A DNA stretch of 64,000 nucleotides from VBAS01 sp964508655 (GCA_964508655.1 CAZDUO010000009.1:1-64000), one strand, 5' to 3'; numbered from the stretch's first letter, positions 27,318-36,772 are shown. The notes: a model not told the origin generated them from the sequence alone. A program made the numbers and translations.

Positions 27318-27638
27318 GTGCAGGAAACGAAAACAAAAGTCTTGCTGCAGGGTTGTTTTCATTTTGATAACCCCGGGCCGGATGTTGCAGTGGAATTACA
27401 GGTGGGCTTTTATTTTGACCTGCTGGTGGCGGGGAAAGAGGGTAATCATGTAGGTTCTTACCTGACCAGTGAATGGTGGAGAAGGAACATGGTTATTTAT
27501 GAAAGCATTTTAAAAAGACTGGATGGGAAAGAGAGAAAGATTCTTGTAATCTTTGGCTCGGGGCACACGGCTTTGTTAAATGAAATGATGAAGTACAATA
27601 AAAGATTTGAGCTGGTACCCCCGGGTTCTTTGTTTTAA
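27318..27638 (+). pseudogene. DUF5694-like protein remnant with internal deletion
   Basis: A 106-codon frame whose N-terminus KTKVLLQGCFHFDNPGPDVA matches the beginning of DUF5694 proteins. From LQVGFYFDLLVAGKEGNHVG onward, including ILVIFGSGHTALLNEMMKYN, it matches their C-terminus. Full-length relatives are, from memory, around 240-280 residues, so roughly 130-150 central residues are missing, while the reading frame across the junction (near 27385-27395) is kept. The start is a GTG. It is probably a deletion pseudogene, though a short functional product cannot be excluded. The function of the family is unknown. Confidence 0.6.
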
Positions 27639-27642
27639 TTCT

Positions 27643-28407
27643 TTACAGCAGCCCTTTTATCCAGCCGCCATCTACCTGAAGCGAAATGCCGGTAATGTAG
27701 CTTGCACGTTCGCTGGCGAGAAAAGTAACGGCGGCCGCAAACTCTTCGGGCTTGCCAAAACGACCCAGCGGTATTTCAGATTTGGCGGATGCGAAGGCGG
27801 GATTTTTCTCCACCAGCTCTTTCAGCCTTTCGGTTTCGGTGTAGCCGGGCATCACGTTGTTCACTGTAATGTTATAAGGTGCCAGCTCATGGCTCAGGGT
27901 TTTTACCAATCCCACCACCGAAGCTCTTACCGAGTTGGAGAGAATGAGATTATTAACTGGCTGTTTTACCGCCATGGAAGTGACGGTGATGATGCGTCCC
28001 CATTGCTGCTGCTTCATCCCGGGCAGGAAACCACGGATTAATTCTACTGCACTAACCAGCAGGGTTTGATAGGCGCTGTCCCACTGCTGCTGTGTCAGCT
28101 CTTCAAACTTTGCGGCAGGCGGCCCTCCTATGTTGGTAACGAGGATATGAATAGCCGGAAAATTTTTTAATGCTTCCTTGATTACCTGCTCACGCTGTGC
28201 GGCATCGGATAAATCGCCGGGAACGGCGAGTACGGGACGATTGGTTTTTGATTCAATCGCCTGCTTTGTTTTTTCCAATGCTTCATTGTTGCGTCCGTTG
28301 ATGATGACGGTGGCGCCTTCGAGAGCAAGTTCCATTGCAACGGCTTTGCCCAGCCCCTGGCTGCTGGCGGCAATGAATGCTGTTTTGTTTTTCAATCCGA
28401 GGTCCAT
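27643..28407 (-). CDS. Short-chain dehydrogenase/reductase with atypical active site
   Basis: About 254 residues from the ATG at 28407 (MDLGLKNKTAFIAASSQGLG); a longer frame to 28470 adds an unlikely 21-residue extension. A TGxxxGxG-like cofactor loop (AASSQGLGKAVAMEL), the NNAG-equivalent VTNIGGP and the end FLASERASYITGISLQVDGG mark an SDR of the 3-oxoacyl-ACP reductase type. The usual catalytic YxxxK is replaced: the aligned stretch NLILSNSVRASVVG has Ser for Tyr and Arg for Lys. This variant occurs in a recognisable SDR subgroup, and its chemistry is uncertain. Confidence 0.88.
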   Translation of the reverse strand: MDLGLKNKTAFIAASSQGLGKAVAMELALEGATVIINGRNNEALEKTKQAIESKTNRPVLAVPGDLSDAAQREQVIKEALKNFPAIHILVTNIGGPPAAKFEELTQQQWDSAYQTLLVSAVELIRGFLPGMKQQQWGRIITVTSMAVKQPVNNLILSNSVRASVVGLVKTLSHELAPYNITVNNVMPGYTETERLKELVEKNPAFASAKSEIPLGRFGKPEEFAAAVTFLASERASYITGISLQVDGGWIKGLL

Positions 28408-28553
28408 TTTAGTTTTTTCCTGAAATTGTTTTATGTGTGATAATTGCTCACAGACAACACGGATTTTCACAGATTAATTTCTGTGTAAATCTGTGAAATC
28501 AGTGAGAAAAAAACCGCTGATGAGAAAAGTTTAATTTTAATTGCAGTTCATTT

Positions 28554-28913
28554 TTATTTTCTCAGATAATCATCCGTCTTATCAATCCAGTCCTGACGCG
28601 GGGGGCTCCAGGTATCTATTTCTTCCACATCACCAATCATCAGCGCTTCATGCGGCACATTGCCGGGAATCACCAGCACATCGCCGGGGCCAAGGTTCAT
28701 CACCTGCTCTTTATTTTCTCCAAGCCAAAACCGGATGGTGCCGCTGAGTACCTGTGTTACCTGTTCATGGTGGTGATGATGCAGCGGCACCAGGAAACCG
28801 TCTTTGAATTTCATTTTGGCAATCATCAGTTTTTCACCCCATACCATTTTCCTGTGCATGGCCGGAGTTACTTCTTCGGTCGGAACTTCGTCCCAGTTTA
28901 TTTTTGTCAACAT
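28554..28913 (-). CDS. Cupin domain protein
   Basis: 119 residues forming a single small cupin barrel: LVPLHHHHHEQVTQVLSGTI (metal-binding His cluster, motif 1) and LGPGDVLVIPGNVPHEAL (motif 2). Single-domain cupins act as small metal enzymes or sensors. No substrate can be read from it. It is a separate minus-strand gene 146 bases upstream of the SDR gene. Confidence 0.88.
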   Translation of the reverse strand: MLTKINWDEVPTEEVTPAMHRKMVWGEKLMIAKMKFKDGFLVPLHHHHHEQVTQVLSGTIRFWLGENKEQVMNLGPGDVLVIPGNVPHEALMIGDVEEIDTWSPPRQDWIDKTDDYLRK

Positions 28914-29120
28914 GCTGTGGGGTTTTTAAGTTCTAAAATACCAAAAAAGGAAACCAGGAAAATTTCTTTTTGAGATTTTTATTTTTTGAGCACCGGATAA
29001 TAAAATAATACTACAGATGCAAATGCTGAAAAATCTGATATAGCAGATGCTGTCTTTTTAAAAAAATCACTGCGTATCATTCCCGAAATATGCTTTATAT
29101 TTCCAGATAAATTTTTCATC

Positions 29121-32100
29121 ATGCCAAAACGATTAATGCTTTCGGTATTCTTATTTTTTGTTTCCTTCATTACTTACTCCCAACCTGCAAAAGACACTAC
29201 TGATTACAACCACTATTTTAAAACCATGAAGTGGCGCTGCATAGGCCCTTTCCGCGGCGGCCGCTCGGTTTGCGCATCGGGTGTGCCGGGCGATATGCGT
29301 ACCTATTATATGGGTACTACCGGTGGAGGGCTGTGGAAGACAGATGACATAGGCATGAGCTGGCGCAATATTTCAGACGGATTTTTTAAAACCGGTTCGG
29401 TTGGCGCCATTGCCGTGGCAGAGAGTGATGTGAACGTGGTGTACGTGGGTATGGGCGAACATGCAGTGCGTGGTGTGATGACGCATCATGGCGACGGAGT
29501 GTATAAATCAACCGATGCAGGTAAGACGTGGAAGAAAATAGGCCTCGATGCCACGCAGCACATTGCCCGCATCGTTGTGCATCCCAAAGAGGCGAATACG
29601 GTTTTTGTAGCGGCTCAAGGCGCCTTGTACAGCAAATCAAAAGAGCGGGGAATTTTTAAATCAACCGACGGCGGTGTAACATGGAGAAATGTGTTGTATG
29701 TGGATGATAAAACCGGCTGCGTGGAATTGAGTATGGACATGAACAATCCCCGGATTTTTATATGCTGCCATGTGGGAGCATGGACGCCTGCCATGGAAAG
29801 TTATCAGCGGGGGGCCGGGCAGTGGTTTATATAAATCGGTGGATGGCGGCGAAACATGGGAAAAAATGACGGAAGGTTTGCCAAAGGAAATGGGCAAGAT
29901 GGCGATTGCCGTGTGCCGCTCCAACCCGGAAAAAGTGTATGCACTGATTGAAAGCGATTCGGATAAAGAAGCCGGCGGCTTGTTTGTTTCCACCAATGCA
30001 GGTAAAAGCTGGAGCCGCATTACCAACGACCATCGCCTGGTACAGCGGGCATGGTATTATATCGAACTCTTTATTGACCCGAAGGATGAAAACACCGTGT
30101 ATGTGTTAAGTGCGCCGGCATTGCGTTCCAATGATGGTGGCAAAACCTGGGAGAACTTAGGTGGTACACACGGCGATTTTCATGATCTCTGGATTAATCC
30201 GGATAATCCTGACAATATGATAATCGCCAACGACGGCGGCGCTGCTGTTTCGGTAAATAAAGGAAGAACCTGGAGCACACAAAGCAATATGCCCACGGCG
30301 CAGTTCTATCGCATCAATGTGGACAACCAGTTTCCTTATCGTATTTATGGCGGGCAGCAGGACAACACTTCGGTTTCCATTGCCAGCCGTGAATTGGGCA
30401 GTGGCGGTATCACTACGGCAAGCTGGACTGCATCGGCCGGCGGCGAAAGCGCCTTTCTTGCTTTTGACCCCGATGACCCGAAGTATGTGCTCGGCGGAAG
30501 TTACCAGGGAACGATTGAAGTGCTGGATATTAAAGCAAAAGCAGGCACCAACATTATGGCAGCGCCGATTCAATATCTCGGAATGGATGCAAAAGATATT
30601 AAGTACCGCTACAACTGGAATGCACCTATCATCTGGAGCAAGCATGAACCGAATACTTACTATCACGGCGCACAGGTGCTGCTGAAGACAAGTGACATGG
30701 GTAAAACCTGGAAAGAAGTTTCCCCGGACCTTACCCGCAACGAAAAAGAAAAACAGGGCAAGGGCGGCGGACCTTATACCAATGAAGCTGTTGGCGCTGA
30801 GAATTACGGCACATTGAGCTATGTGTTGGAATCGCCGCATGAAAAAGATGTGATTTGGACCGGCAGCGATGATGGCCTGGTGCAACTGACAAGAGATGGA
30901 GGCGCTACCTGGAAAAATGTTACACCGGCAGGTTTGGCCGAATGTCTTATCAACGCTATTGAAGTTTCGCCGCATGATAAGGCCACAGCTTATATTGCTA
31001 CCACCCGCTATAAGTTTAATGATCATGCTCCGGGTTTGTACAAAACAACTGACTATGGTAAAACATGGACAAAGATTACCAACGGCATTCCCGCCAATGC
31101 ATTTACACGTGTGGTGCGGGAAGATGATATGCGAAAAGATTTGCTGTATGCAGGAACAGAGCTGGGTCTTTTTATTTCATGGGACGGTGGGAAAAACTGG
31201 TCGCCGTTTCAATTGAACCTGCCTATTACGCCGATTACTGATTTAAGAGTTCACAAAGACAACCTCATTGCTGCCACTTCGGGCCGCTCGTTCTGGATAC
31301 TGGATGACTTGGATCTGATTCGCCAGTATAAAAAAGATACCCCTGCATTTTCACTCTTTAAACCCACGGCAGCTATTATTACCAATTCGTCAAGCGAACT
31401 GGATGCAACGGACGAAAATTTTACAGGTCAAAACCGTTTTCGTGGCGTGAACCCGGCAAGCGGTGTGGTGATTTATTACCAGTTGCCCGAAATAAAAGAG
31501 GGCGATAAACTGACCCTTGAAATTCGGGATGCGGAAGGAAACTTTGTTCGCAGTTTTTCATCAATACCCGACAGCGCTTTTCGGCGATGGGATGGAGGCC
31601 CGCGAGCTGAACCTGTTTTATCAAAAGCAAAAGGGCTGAACCGGTTTGCGTGGGATATGCGCCACGCCACCATGCCCGGTGTGCCCGGCGTGTATATTGA
31701 AAGCAGTTTTGCTGGACACAAAGCCATTCCCGGAAAATATACCATCATGCTGATGATGGGAGAGCAAAAGCTTTCGACGGAAGCAGTGATTCTTCCCAAT
31801 CCGCTATACCCGGCCGATGCAACTGCTTACAACGAGTGGCACCGCATGATGCTGGGCATGGAAACCGAACTGGCTACCATGCACAGGATGGTAAACAATT
31901 TAAATGCAAAACGGGAACAACTGGATGCCCTGCTGAAAACTTTGCCCGCCGGAGAAAAGATGGAGGCAATACGGAAAGAAGGCGAAGCGCTGGCTAAAAA
32001 AATGAAAGCTTGGGATGAAGAAATGATTCAGCGCAAATCGAAGGCATATGATGATGTAGAGAACTTCTCCAATAAGTTTACGGCCAATTATATGTTTCTC

Positions 32101-32277
32101 ATCAACCAGACGGAAAGCGATATACCAAGAGTGAACCAGCCCAATATTGACCTGGCGAATAAATTGAATGCCGAATGGGCTGCACTGAAATCAAGAGCCG
32201 ATGAATTGCTGGAAAAAGACTTGCCGGCGCTGAATAAAAAACTGTGGGAAGCAGGCGTAGGGGCAGTGTGGAAATAG
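29121..32277 (+). pseudogene. BNR/VPS10 (sortilin-like) repeat protein, frameshifted
   Basis: Two overlapping frames (29121-29834 and 29770-32277) together encode one protein of about 1050 residues. It has a signal peptide (MPKRLMLSVFLFFVSFITYS), then WRCIGPFRGGRSVCASGVPG and repeated bladed motifs such as GIFKSTDGGVTWRNV and GLYKTTDYGKTWTKI, a beta-propeller of the kind often annotated glycosyl hydrolase or VPS10-domain protein. The frame is lost at about 29757-29760. Reading CGG ATT TTT, skipping one A, then TAT GCT GCC ATG TGG restores the expected RIFYAAMWEHGRLPW. A single-base insertion, or an assembly error beside a T-run, explains it. The C-terminal part ends in a helical region. It is likely secreted; substrate unknown. 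Confidence 0.85.
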
Positions 32278-32333
32278 AATTGGGGTAAGTAATTTGAATG
32301 AATTGTCATAACTTGAACATACAACAGCACGGT

Positions 32334-33017
32334 ATGAAAAAGATTTTTATACTGCTAATTTCAATTGTTATTTATGCTTTTGGCGAAGCCCAAACTTTAA
32401 AGTATGTCATCTTTTCCGGGGGCTCCGAACTTACTTCAATTGGATTTATCACCGATCAGAAGATCGTCATCAAAATTTCGCAGGATGGAGCAATGCAGGA
32501 GTGGGGCTATGATGCGGAACCCGGCCGTTTTTATTCCAAACCCGGTTTGCTGCAGCCTTATATGGGGCGTGTGGAATATTACGGGCAGCAGTATGATTCG
32601 GCATTCAGGGGTAAGGTAAAAAGTATCGGCACGGCAAACATCACCTATTACGGTTCATTTGAAAAAGCAGACCTGGCTGGGAAAATAAAATCCATCGGTA
32701 ATCTTTCGCTGGATTACTATTCCGGGTTTGATAATGAAGCGCTGCGAGGTAAACTGAAATCAGCAGGTACCTACCAGTTCACTTATTTTGCTTCGTATGA
32801 AAATGAAGCGTACCGCGGCAAGATAAAATCAGTGGGATCCAACCAGCTTACTTACTATTCATCCTTTGATGACAAGCTCATTAGCGGCAAGATAAAAAGC
32901 ATCGGGCCCTATAAATATGAGTGGTACACATCGGCACAAATTACCCGCTACCGCGGTGGGTTGAAGTCAGGGGCGGTCAACCAGGTTATCGAGGGGGTTA
33001 TGTATGTTATTTGGTAA
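32334..33017 (+). CDS. Secreted protein with five 23-residue repeats
   Basis: About 227 residues from the ATG at 32334, which starts a signal peptide (MKKIFILLISIVIYAFGEAQ). The centre is five tandem 23-residue repeats beginning GKVKSIG, GKIKSIG, GKLKSAG, GKIKSVG and GKIKSIG. Each continues to an aromatic Y-Y/F motif and an acidic turn (for example NLSLDYYSGFDNEALR). A sixth partial unit GGLKSG closes the array. The regular Tyr/Phe and Lys spacing suggests stacked beta-hairpins. I do not recognise the family. It follows the BNR gene by 56 bases and may be co-expressed with it. Confidence 0.75.
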   Translation: MKKIFILLISIVIYAFGEAQTLKYVIFSGGSELTSIGFITDQKIVIKISQDGAMQEWGYDAEPGRFYSKPGLLQPYMGRVEYYGQQYDSAFRGKVKSIGTANITYYGSFEKADLAGKIKSIGNLSLDYYSGFDNEALRGKLKSAGTYQFTYFASYENEAYRGKIKSVGSNQLTYYSSFDDKLISGKIKSIGPYKYEWYTSAQITRYRGGLKSGAVNQVIEGVMYVIW

Positions 33018-33084
33018 TTGGCAGGCCACTGCATTTTTTTAAACTGCTGATTCCGGCATACAGTATCTGAATTTTTATTTCTGA

Positions 33085-33480
33085 ATGAAAATATCTCCCG
33101 GTCAAAAAGCCACCCGCAGTATAACACTGACGGCCAATCATGTTAAAACCTATGCAGCACTTACCGGTGATTATAACCCGCTGCATTTTGACAAAGAGTT
33201 TGTCGCCAAAACAAAATTCAAAAAGCTGGTGGTGCAGGGTGGGTTGACTACCGGCCTGCTGCATGCATTAGTGGCCATGGATATGCCCGGGCCGGGTACG
33301 GTATTTCTCAGCCAGAACTGGAAATTTACGGCCCCGGTTTATATTGGCGATACTATAACGGCAGAAGCAGAAGTGATAAGTGTGCATAAAACAAAGCCGG
33401 TGACACAATTAAAAATTAAGGTTACCAGGCAAAATGGAGAAAATGTACTGGAAGGTGAAGCATGGTGCTATACATTTTGA
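33085..33480 (+). CDS. MaoC-like (R)-hydratase domain protein
   Basis: 131 residues with a single hot-dog fold. The catalytic Asp and His lie in LTGDYNPLHFD (about D29 and H34), followed by VVQGGLTTGLLHALVAMDMP. (R)-specific enoyl-CoA hydratases of this size supply 3-hydroxyacyl-CoA in fatty-acid or polyhydroxyalkanoate metabolism. No related lipid gene is adjacent, so the pathway is not fixed. Confidence 0.9.
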   Translation: MKISPGQKATRSITLTANHVKTYAALTGDYNPLHFDKEFVAKTKFKKLVVQGGLTTGLLHALVAMDMPGPGTVFLSQNWKFTAPVYIGDTITAEAEVISVHKTKPVTQLKIKVTRQNGENVLEGEAWCYTF

Positions 33481-33579
33481 ATGCCTTTGATCTTCGGTTA
33501 AAATCCAGACCCATAGTAAAAGCTCCCTTCATACTGTGATGGATTTTATTTAAATTTACTCACCTCGCTATCCATTTTA

Positions 33580-33587
33580 TACTTTTG
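33580..33587 (+). promoter_or_regulatory. Candidate -7 promoter box of the lysyl oxidase gene (TACTTTTG)
   Basis: TACTTTTG occurs 73 bases before the ATG at 33660. It matches the Bacteroidota -7 consensus and would leave a leader of about 65 bases. A -33 box is not obvious. Confidence 0.35.
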
Positions 33588-33659
33588 AATCACTGCAGGC
33601 CCGGTATTTTATAAAAAGCCGCTGAAAATGATTTTTAAAAAAAATCAAAGCTTATTTAT

Positions 33660-34367
33660 ATGAGAAAGTTTTTGCCTTTATTGGTGTTCACCGGGTCAGT
33701 ACTTATACTCTATTACTCTTGCCAGAAAAAAAGAGAAATACCAACACCGCTCAACGAAGAACAGCCAGTCAGCTCTGTCAATACAGGTAACCCGGCAAAT
33801 GAACTGGATGTATTGCCCGATCTTACAATTGATGCACAGCGCCTACAGTCCAGCGTAATTATCAGAACAAAAGTATTTAAGCCGGGAGATTGTGCAGTAT
33901 TTGAAGGCTGTGTGGGCGGCTCAGGCAAGCGTAAGTTGCTGCGTTTCGATGTGGCTACACCCAATATAGGTGATGCAGATCTTTTTCTTGGCAGCCCGGT
34001 CAATAATCCCCTTTTTTCCTTCAGTCAATGTCATCGTCATTATCATTTTAATGGTTATGCAAATTATGAATTGCTGAATGCTGCAGGTACTAATGTGCTT
34101 ACCGGTCACAAACAGGCTTTTTGTCTTATGGATTATTCCCGCTACGATCCTTCGGCAGGCCCGGCCCAATATACCTGCTCTTACCAGGGCATTTCCGCCG
34201 GCTGGCAGGATGTGTATGGCAGCTATCTCGATTGTCAATGGCTCGACATTACCGGCATTGCCAAAGGCGATTACCTGCTGCAGGTTACCATTAATCCCGA
34301 CCGCATCCTTACTGAAAGCAATTATGTTAATAACGTAGCTGCTGTACCGGTATCAATTAATAAATAA
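33660..34367 (+). CDS. Lysyl oxidase (LOX) family copper amine oxidase, lipoprotein
   Basis: 235 residues. An N-terminal lipoprotein signal ends at Cys21 (YYSC). The rest matches the animal LOX catalytic domain. CAVFEGC (78-84) parallels the first LOX disulfide. QCHRHYHFNGYANYELL (123-139) carries the three copper His ligands (H125, H127, H129). GHKQAFCLMD has the LTQ-forming Lys (K151), and DVYGSYLDCQWLDITGIAKG has the LTQ-forming Tyr (Y186). NPDRILTESNYVNNVA matches the LOX end region. LOX enzymes oxidise peptidyl lysine to allysine, cross-linking proteins. It is a single-gene unit and the substrate is unknown. Bacterial LOX genes are known but sparse and uncharacterised. All key residues appear intact. 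Confidence 0.88.
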   Translation: MRKFLPLLVFTGSVLILYYSCQKKREIPTPLNEEQPVSSVNTGNPANELDVLPDLTIDAQRLQSSVIIRTKVFKPGDCAVFEGCVGGSGKRKLLRFDVATPNIGDADLFLGSPVNNPLFSFSQCHRHYHFNGYANYELLNAAGTNVLTGHKQAFCLMDYSRYDPSAGPAQYTCSYQGISAGWQDVYGSYLDCQWLDITGIAKGDYLLQVTINPDRILTESNYVNNVAAVPVSINK

Positions 34368-34487
34368 GTTTTGCCGGTGAGTGAATTGCCAGTAAATGAA
34401 ATAAGGTTTTTAAGCTTATTCTGAGAACCGACGCTGCACAGTGTAATGAATTTATTTGAAAATGAAAGTCACATGCAAAAATGGAAT

Positions 34488-35309
34488 TTACCTTCTTCTG
34501 TTCAGCGTATAACTGAAATCCAGGTCACCCACCAGTAAGTTGCCTTTTTCATCAGTGAAGATCACCACATCTTCATCCAGTTTTAAAAGACGAATAAGGG
34601 GGGTATTATTTTCGTCGTCAAGGCGGAAAATGATTCTGCCATCTTTCCCTGTTTCGATTTTCCAGTTTCCGGTTCGGCCGCCCGCCTCACGCCATGGAGT
34701 GCCCTTCATTAAATAGTTGCCCTGTTTATTTTCTTCGTTGGCATAAAGAACAATAAGCCACTTTAATTTATAGCACTCGCTGCTCCGGGGTATGATGCCG
34801 GGAATACCACATGGGGTTCTTCCTTCAAAAACCAACGAATCATCCATCTCAGATTGTTTAGCCGTGATGCTGACCTGGTCAGTTAATACCGGGGTTAAAT
34901 TATTCAGTGTATAGCTCCAGCCCCCATTGCCGGCCAGCAGGTTGTTGTTTTTGTTCATAAAATGAAGCAGGTTGTCGTTTAGCCTGGCAAGCCTTAATGA
35001 CAGCTTCCCGTTTTGCAGCTGGTAAATATTTTTTCCCATTTTCAGCTCACCGCTGAGTTCAATTATTTTCCCGCCATTGATAAAGCCATTGCTGTTGGGT
35101 TTCCCGATTCCATAATTGCAGTGAAGGGTGTAGCGGTTTTCCTCAAGCGATAAATTCCAGCGGATAAAATCAATAGAATCACTTAGAGAGATTTCAAGAA
35201 AGATCCTCACAAGTCTGTCAGCAGGAGTACTCCCGGTATATTTTATTTCTTTACCACCGGCACACGCGGCAGACAGAACCAAATACAGAAAAACAGAACT
35301 GAATTTCAT
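34488..35309 (-). CDS. NlpE-like lipoprotein with two tandem copies
   Basis: 273 residues with a lipoprotein signal ending LSAAC. The body holds two similar units (about 30-135 and 155-270). Each ends in the same pattern: a segment of short strands, then LLAGNGGWSYTLNN in the first and LLVGDLDFSYTLNRR in the second. The second unit has TPCGIPG-type and NWKIETGKDGRIIFRL motifs seen in NlpE-like copper-resistance lipoproteins. The duplication suggests a two-lobed periplasmic protein. It lies next to the copper-dependent LOX gene, tail-to-tail. Metal handling is possible but unproven. Confidence 0.6.
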   Translation of the reverse strand: MKFSSVFLYLVLSAACAGGKEIKYTGSTPADRLVRIFLEISLSDSIDFIRWNLSLEENRYTLHCNYGIGKPNSNGFINGGKIIELSGELKMGKNIYQLQNGKLSLRLARLNDNLLHFMNKNNNLLAGNGGWSYTLNNLTPVLTDQVSITAKQSEMDDSLVFEGRTPCGIPGIIPRSSECYKLKWLIVLYANEENKQGNYLMKGTPWREAGGRTGNWKIETGKDGRIIFRLDDENNTPLIRLLKLDEDVVIFTDEKGNLLVGDLDFSYTLNRRR

Positions 35310-35512
35310 TTTGTTCCTTGTTTCATAAACTTCAGGAAAGTTACCGGCTTTAAAATTAAGGCTACATCACCGGTAAAGTTTTCTTGATGAAATACAAATT
35401 TTCAGAACCGGATTTCTTTCTACTCCTTTCTATTATTCCGCATAATGGTGATGAATATTTACGCTGCAGGCAAATGGCAAAACAATTCTTACGGGAGTTT
35501 TTAAGTATTTAC

Positions 35513-35532
35513 ATGTAGTTTGATTACTACAT
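35513..35532. promoter_or_regulatory. Palindrome ATGTAGT-N6-ACTACAT upstream of a response regulator
   Basis: A perfect 7-bp inverted repeat with a 6-base spacer, 82 bases before the ATG at 35614. The same core TGTAGT-N6-ACTACA recurs at 41940-41957 before another response regulator gene. No T-run follows closely enough to make it a terminator, so an operator is the likelier reading. The rest of the 304-base gap holds no gene. Confidence 0.55.
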
Positions 35533-35613
35533 TTTTTAAAAAGCATCACTACAGTGCAGGTAATGGTTTTGTATGAGTTTTGTTATGAAATCCACCTAAA
35601 AAAAATCAATACT

Positions 35614-36246
35614 ATGGAAAAAATCACCCTCCTCCTTACCGACGACCACCAGCTTATACTCGATAGCTGGAAATACATGCTGGAAGCCGACGAACGATTC
35701 ACTGTAGTAGGTACAGCCAATTCAGGACAGGAAGCAATTGAGCTGGCAATAGCCAAAAGGCCTATGATTGTGCTCATGGACATCAACATGAACGCAATGA
35801 ATGGTTTTGAAGCCACCCGGCAAATCAAGAAAGTTTCTCCGGGTTCAAAAATCATTGGCGTTTCTATTCATTCCATGCCGGCTTATGCTAAAAAGATGCT
35901 GAAGATGGGCGCCAGCGGGTATGTCACCAAAAATTCTTCCCGACAGGAACTGATTAAAACCATCCTCGAAGTGCATGAAGGTAAAACCTACATCTGCGAG
36001 GAAGTAAAAAACATTATTATCCGCAATGAGCTGGAGCCGGAAGCAAAACCCGACATCAACCTGCTCTCAAAACGTGAACTGGAAATAGTTCAGTTCATCA
36101 AGCAGGGATTGTCATCAAAAGAAATCTCTACGGAACTGAGCCTTTCGCTGAAAACAATAGAGGTTCACCGCTACAACATTCTGAAGAAACTCGATCTTCC
36201 CAATGCTGCAGCCCTGGTCAATTTTGTCAATCACAACGGTATTTAA
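35614..36246 (+). CDS. Response regulator, NarL/FixJ (LuxR) type
   Basis: About 210 residues from the ATG at 35614 (MEKITLLLTDDHQLILDSW); an upstream frame to 35554 is less likely. The receiver domain has the acidic pair at D10/D11, phospho-acceptor D56 in VLMDINMN, and the KNSS switch Lys. The C-terminal LuxR helix-turn-helix reads LSKRELEIVQFIKQGLSSKE then TVEVH-like KTIEVHRYNI. It is the first gene of a signalling island. A 14-bp palindrome lies upstream. Confidence 0.92.
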   Translation: MEKITLLLTDDHQLILDSWKYMLEADERFTVVGTANSGQEAIELAIAKRPMIVLMDINMNAMNGFEATRQIKKVSPGSKIIGVSIHSMPAYAKKMLKMGASGYVTKNSSRQELIKTILEVHEGKTYICEEVKNIIIRNELEPEAKPDINLLSKRELEIVQFIKQGLSSKEISTELSLSLKTIEVHRYNILKKLDLPNAAALVNFVNHNGI

Positions 36247-36459
36247 ATTACCGAACGCAACGTTTTCCTGGTCAATGTACAGGTTATTTTGAATAACCGG
36301 CGCGGTTAAATTCCGGGCCTTGTTGTGCGTAAAACATTAACAACTAAACCGCTGGCTGGCTGGACGCAGTCAGTTTTTTTGATAAATTTATCGCATAGCA
36401 GCTTTCGGGTTTTTTTTTGAGTAGTTGAGTCCGGGCAATTACCTGGGCAGGGGCTTTTA

Positions 36460-36490
36460 CCGGATGCAATATCCCATATATTGCACCCGG
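36460..36490. promoter_or_regulatory. Strong hairpin in the long gap before the seven-PAS kinase
   Basis: CCGG-A-TGCAATAT pairs with ATATTGCA-C-CCGG around a 5-base loop (12 bp, one mismatch). No T-run follows on either strand, so it is not a typical terminator. The surrounding 526-base gap (36247-36772) holds no supported gene. If transcription of the kinase begins upstream, this is a structured 5' leader. Confidence 0.45.
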
Positions 36491-36772
36491 CTCCCCAACA
36501 GTAATTTGAGGCAGGTGAATTAATAAAGATTGAACCCTGAAAATTGCTGAATTTAAATTAATGTGTTGTTTAAAGCCACTATCCACCGGGTGCTTTTCCC
36601 GGCGACATAAATGAAAAATCTGATTCCCTCCAATACTACCCTTCCCCGGTATGCAGACATTCATTACCCGGTTGATAAAAAATACGCTTATCACCGGCTT
36701 TACTACACTGCTAAGTATTGGGTTTCTGCTTTGTTTCATTTTTCAAATTTCAAAAACGTAAAACAACCAGCG

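Noticed and set aside
30157..31026. 289-codon minus-strand frame
   Set aside because: It is the antisense shadow of the BNR/VPS10-type gene, whose plus-strand protein has clear family motifs.
31600..31660. Repeat insertion in the BNR/VPS10-type protein (AEPVLSKAKGLNRF)
   Set aside because: The segment resembles a dispersed repeat, but relatives have a similar length and pattern there, so I cannot support an insertion.
36460..36490. Rho-independent terminator of the 35614 regulator
   Set aside because: There is no T-run on either strand and it is over 200 bases from the stop codon.
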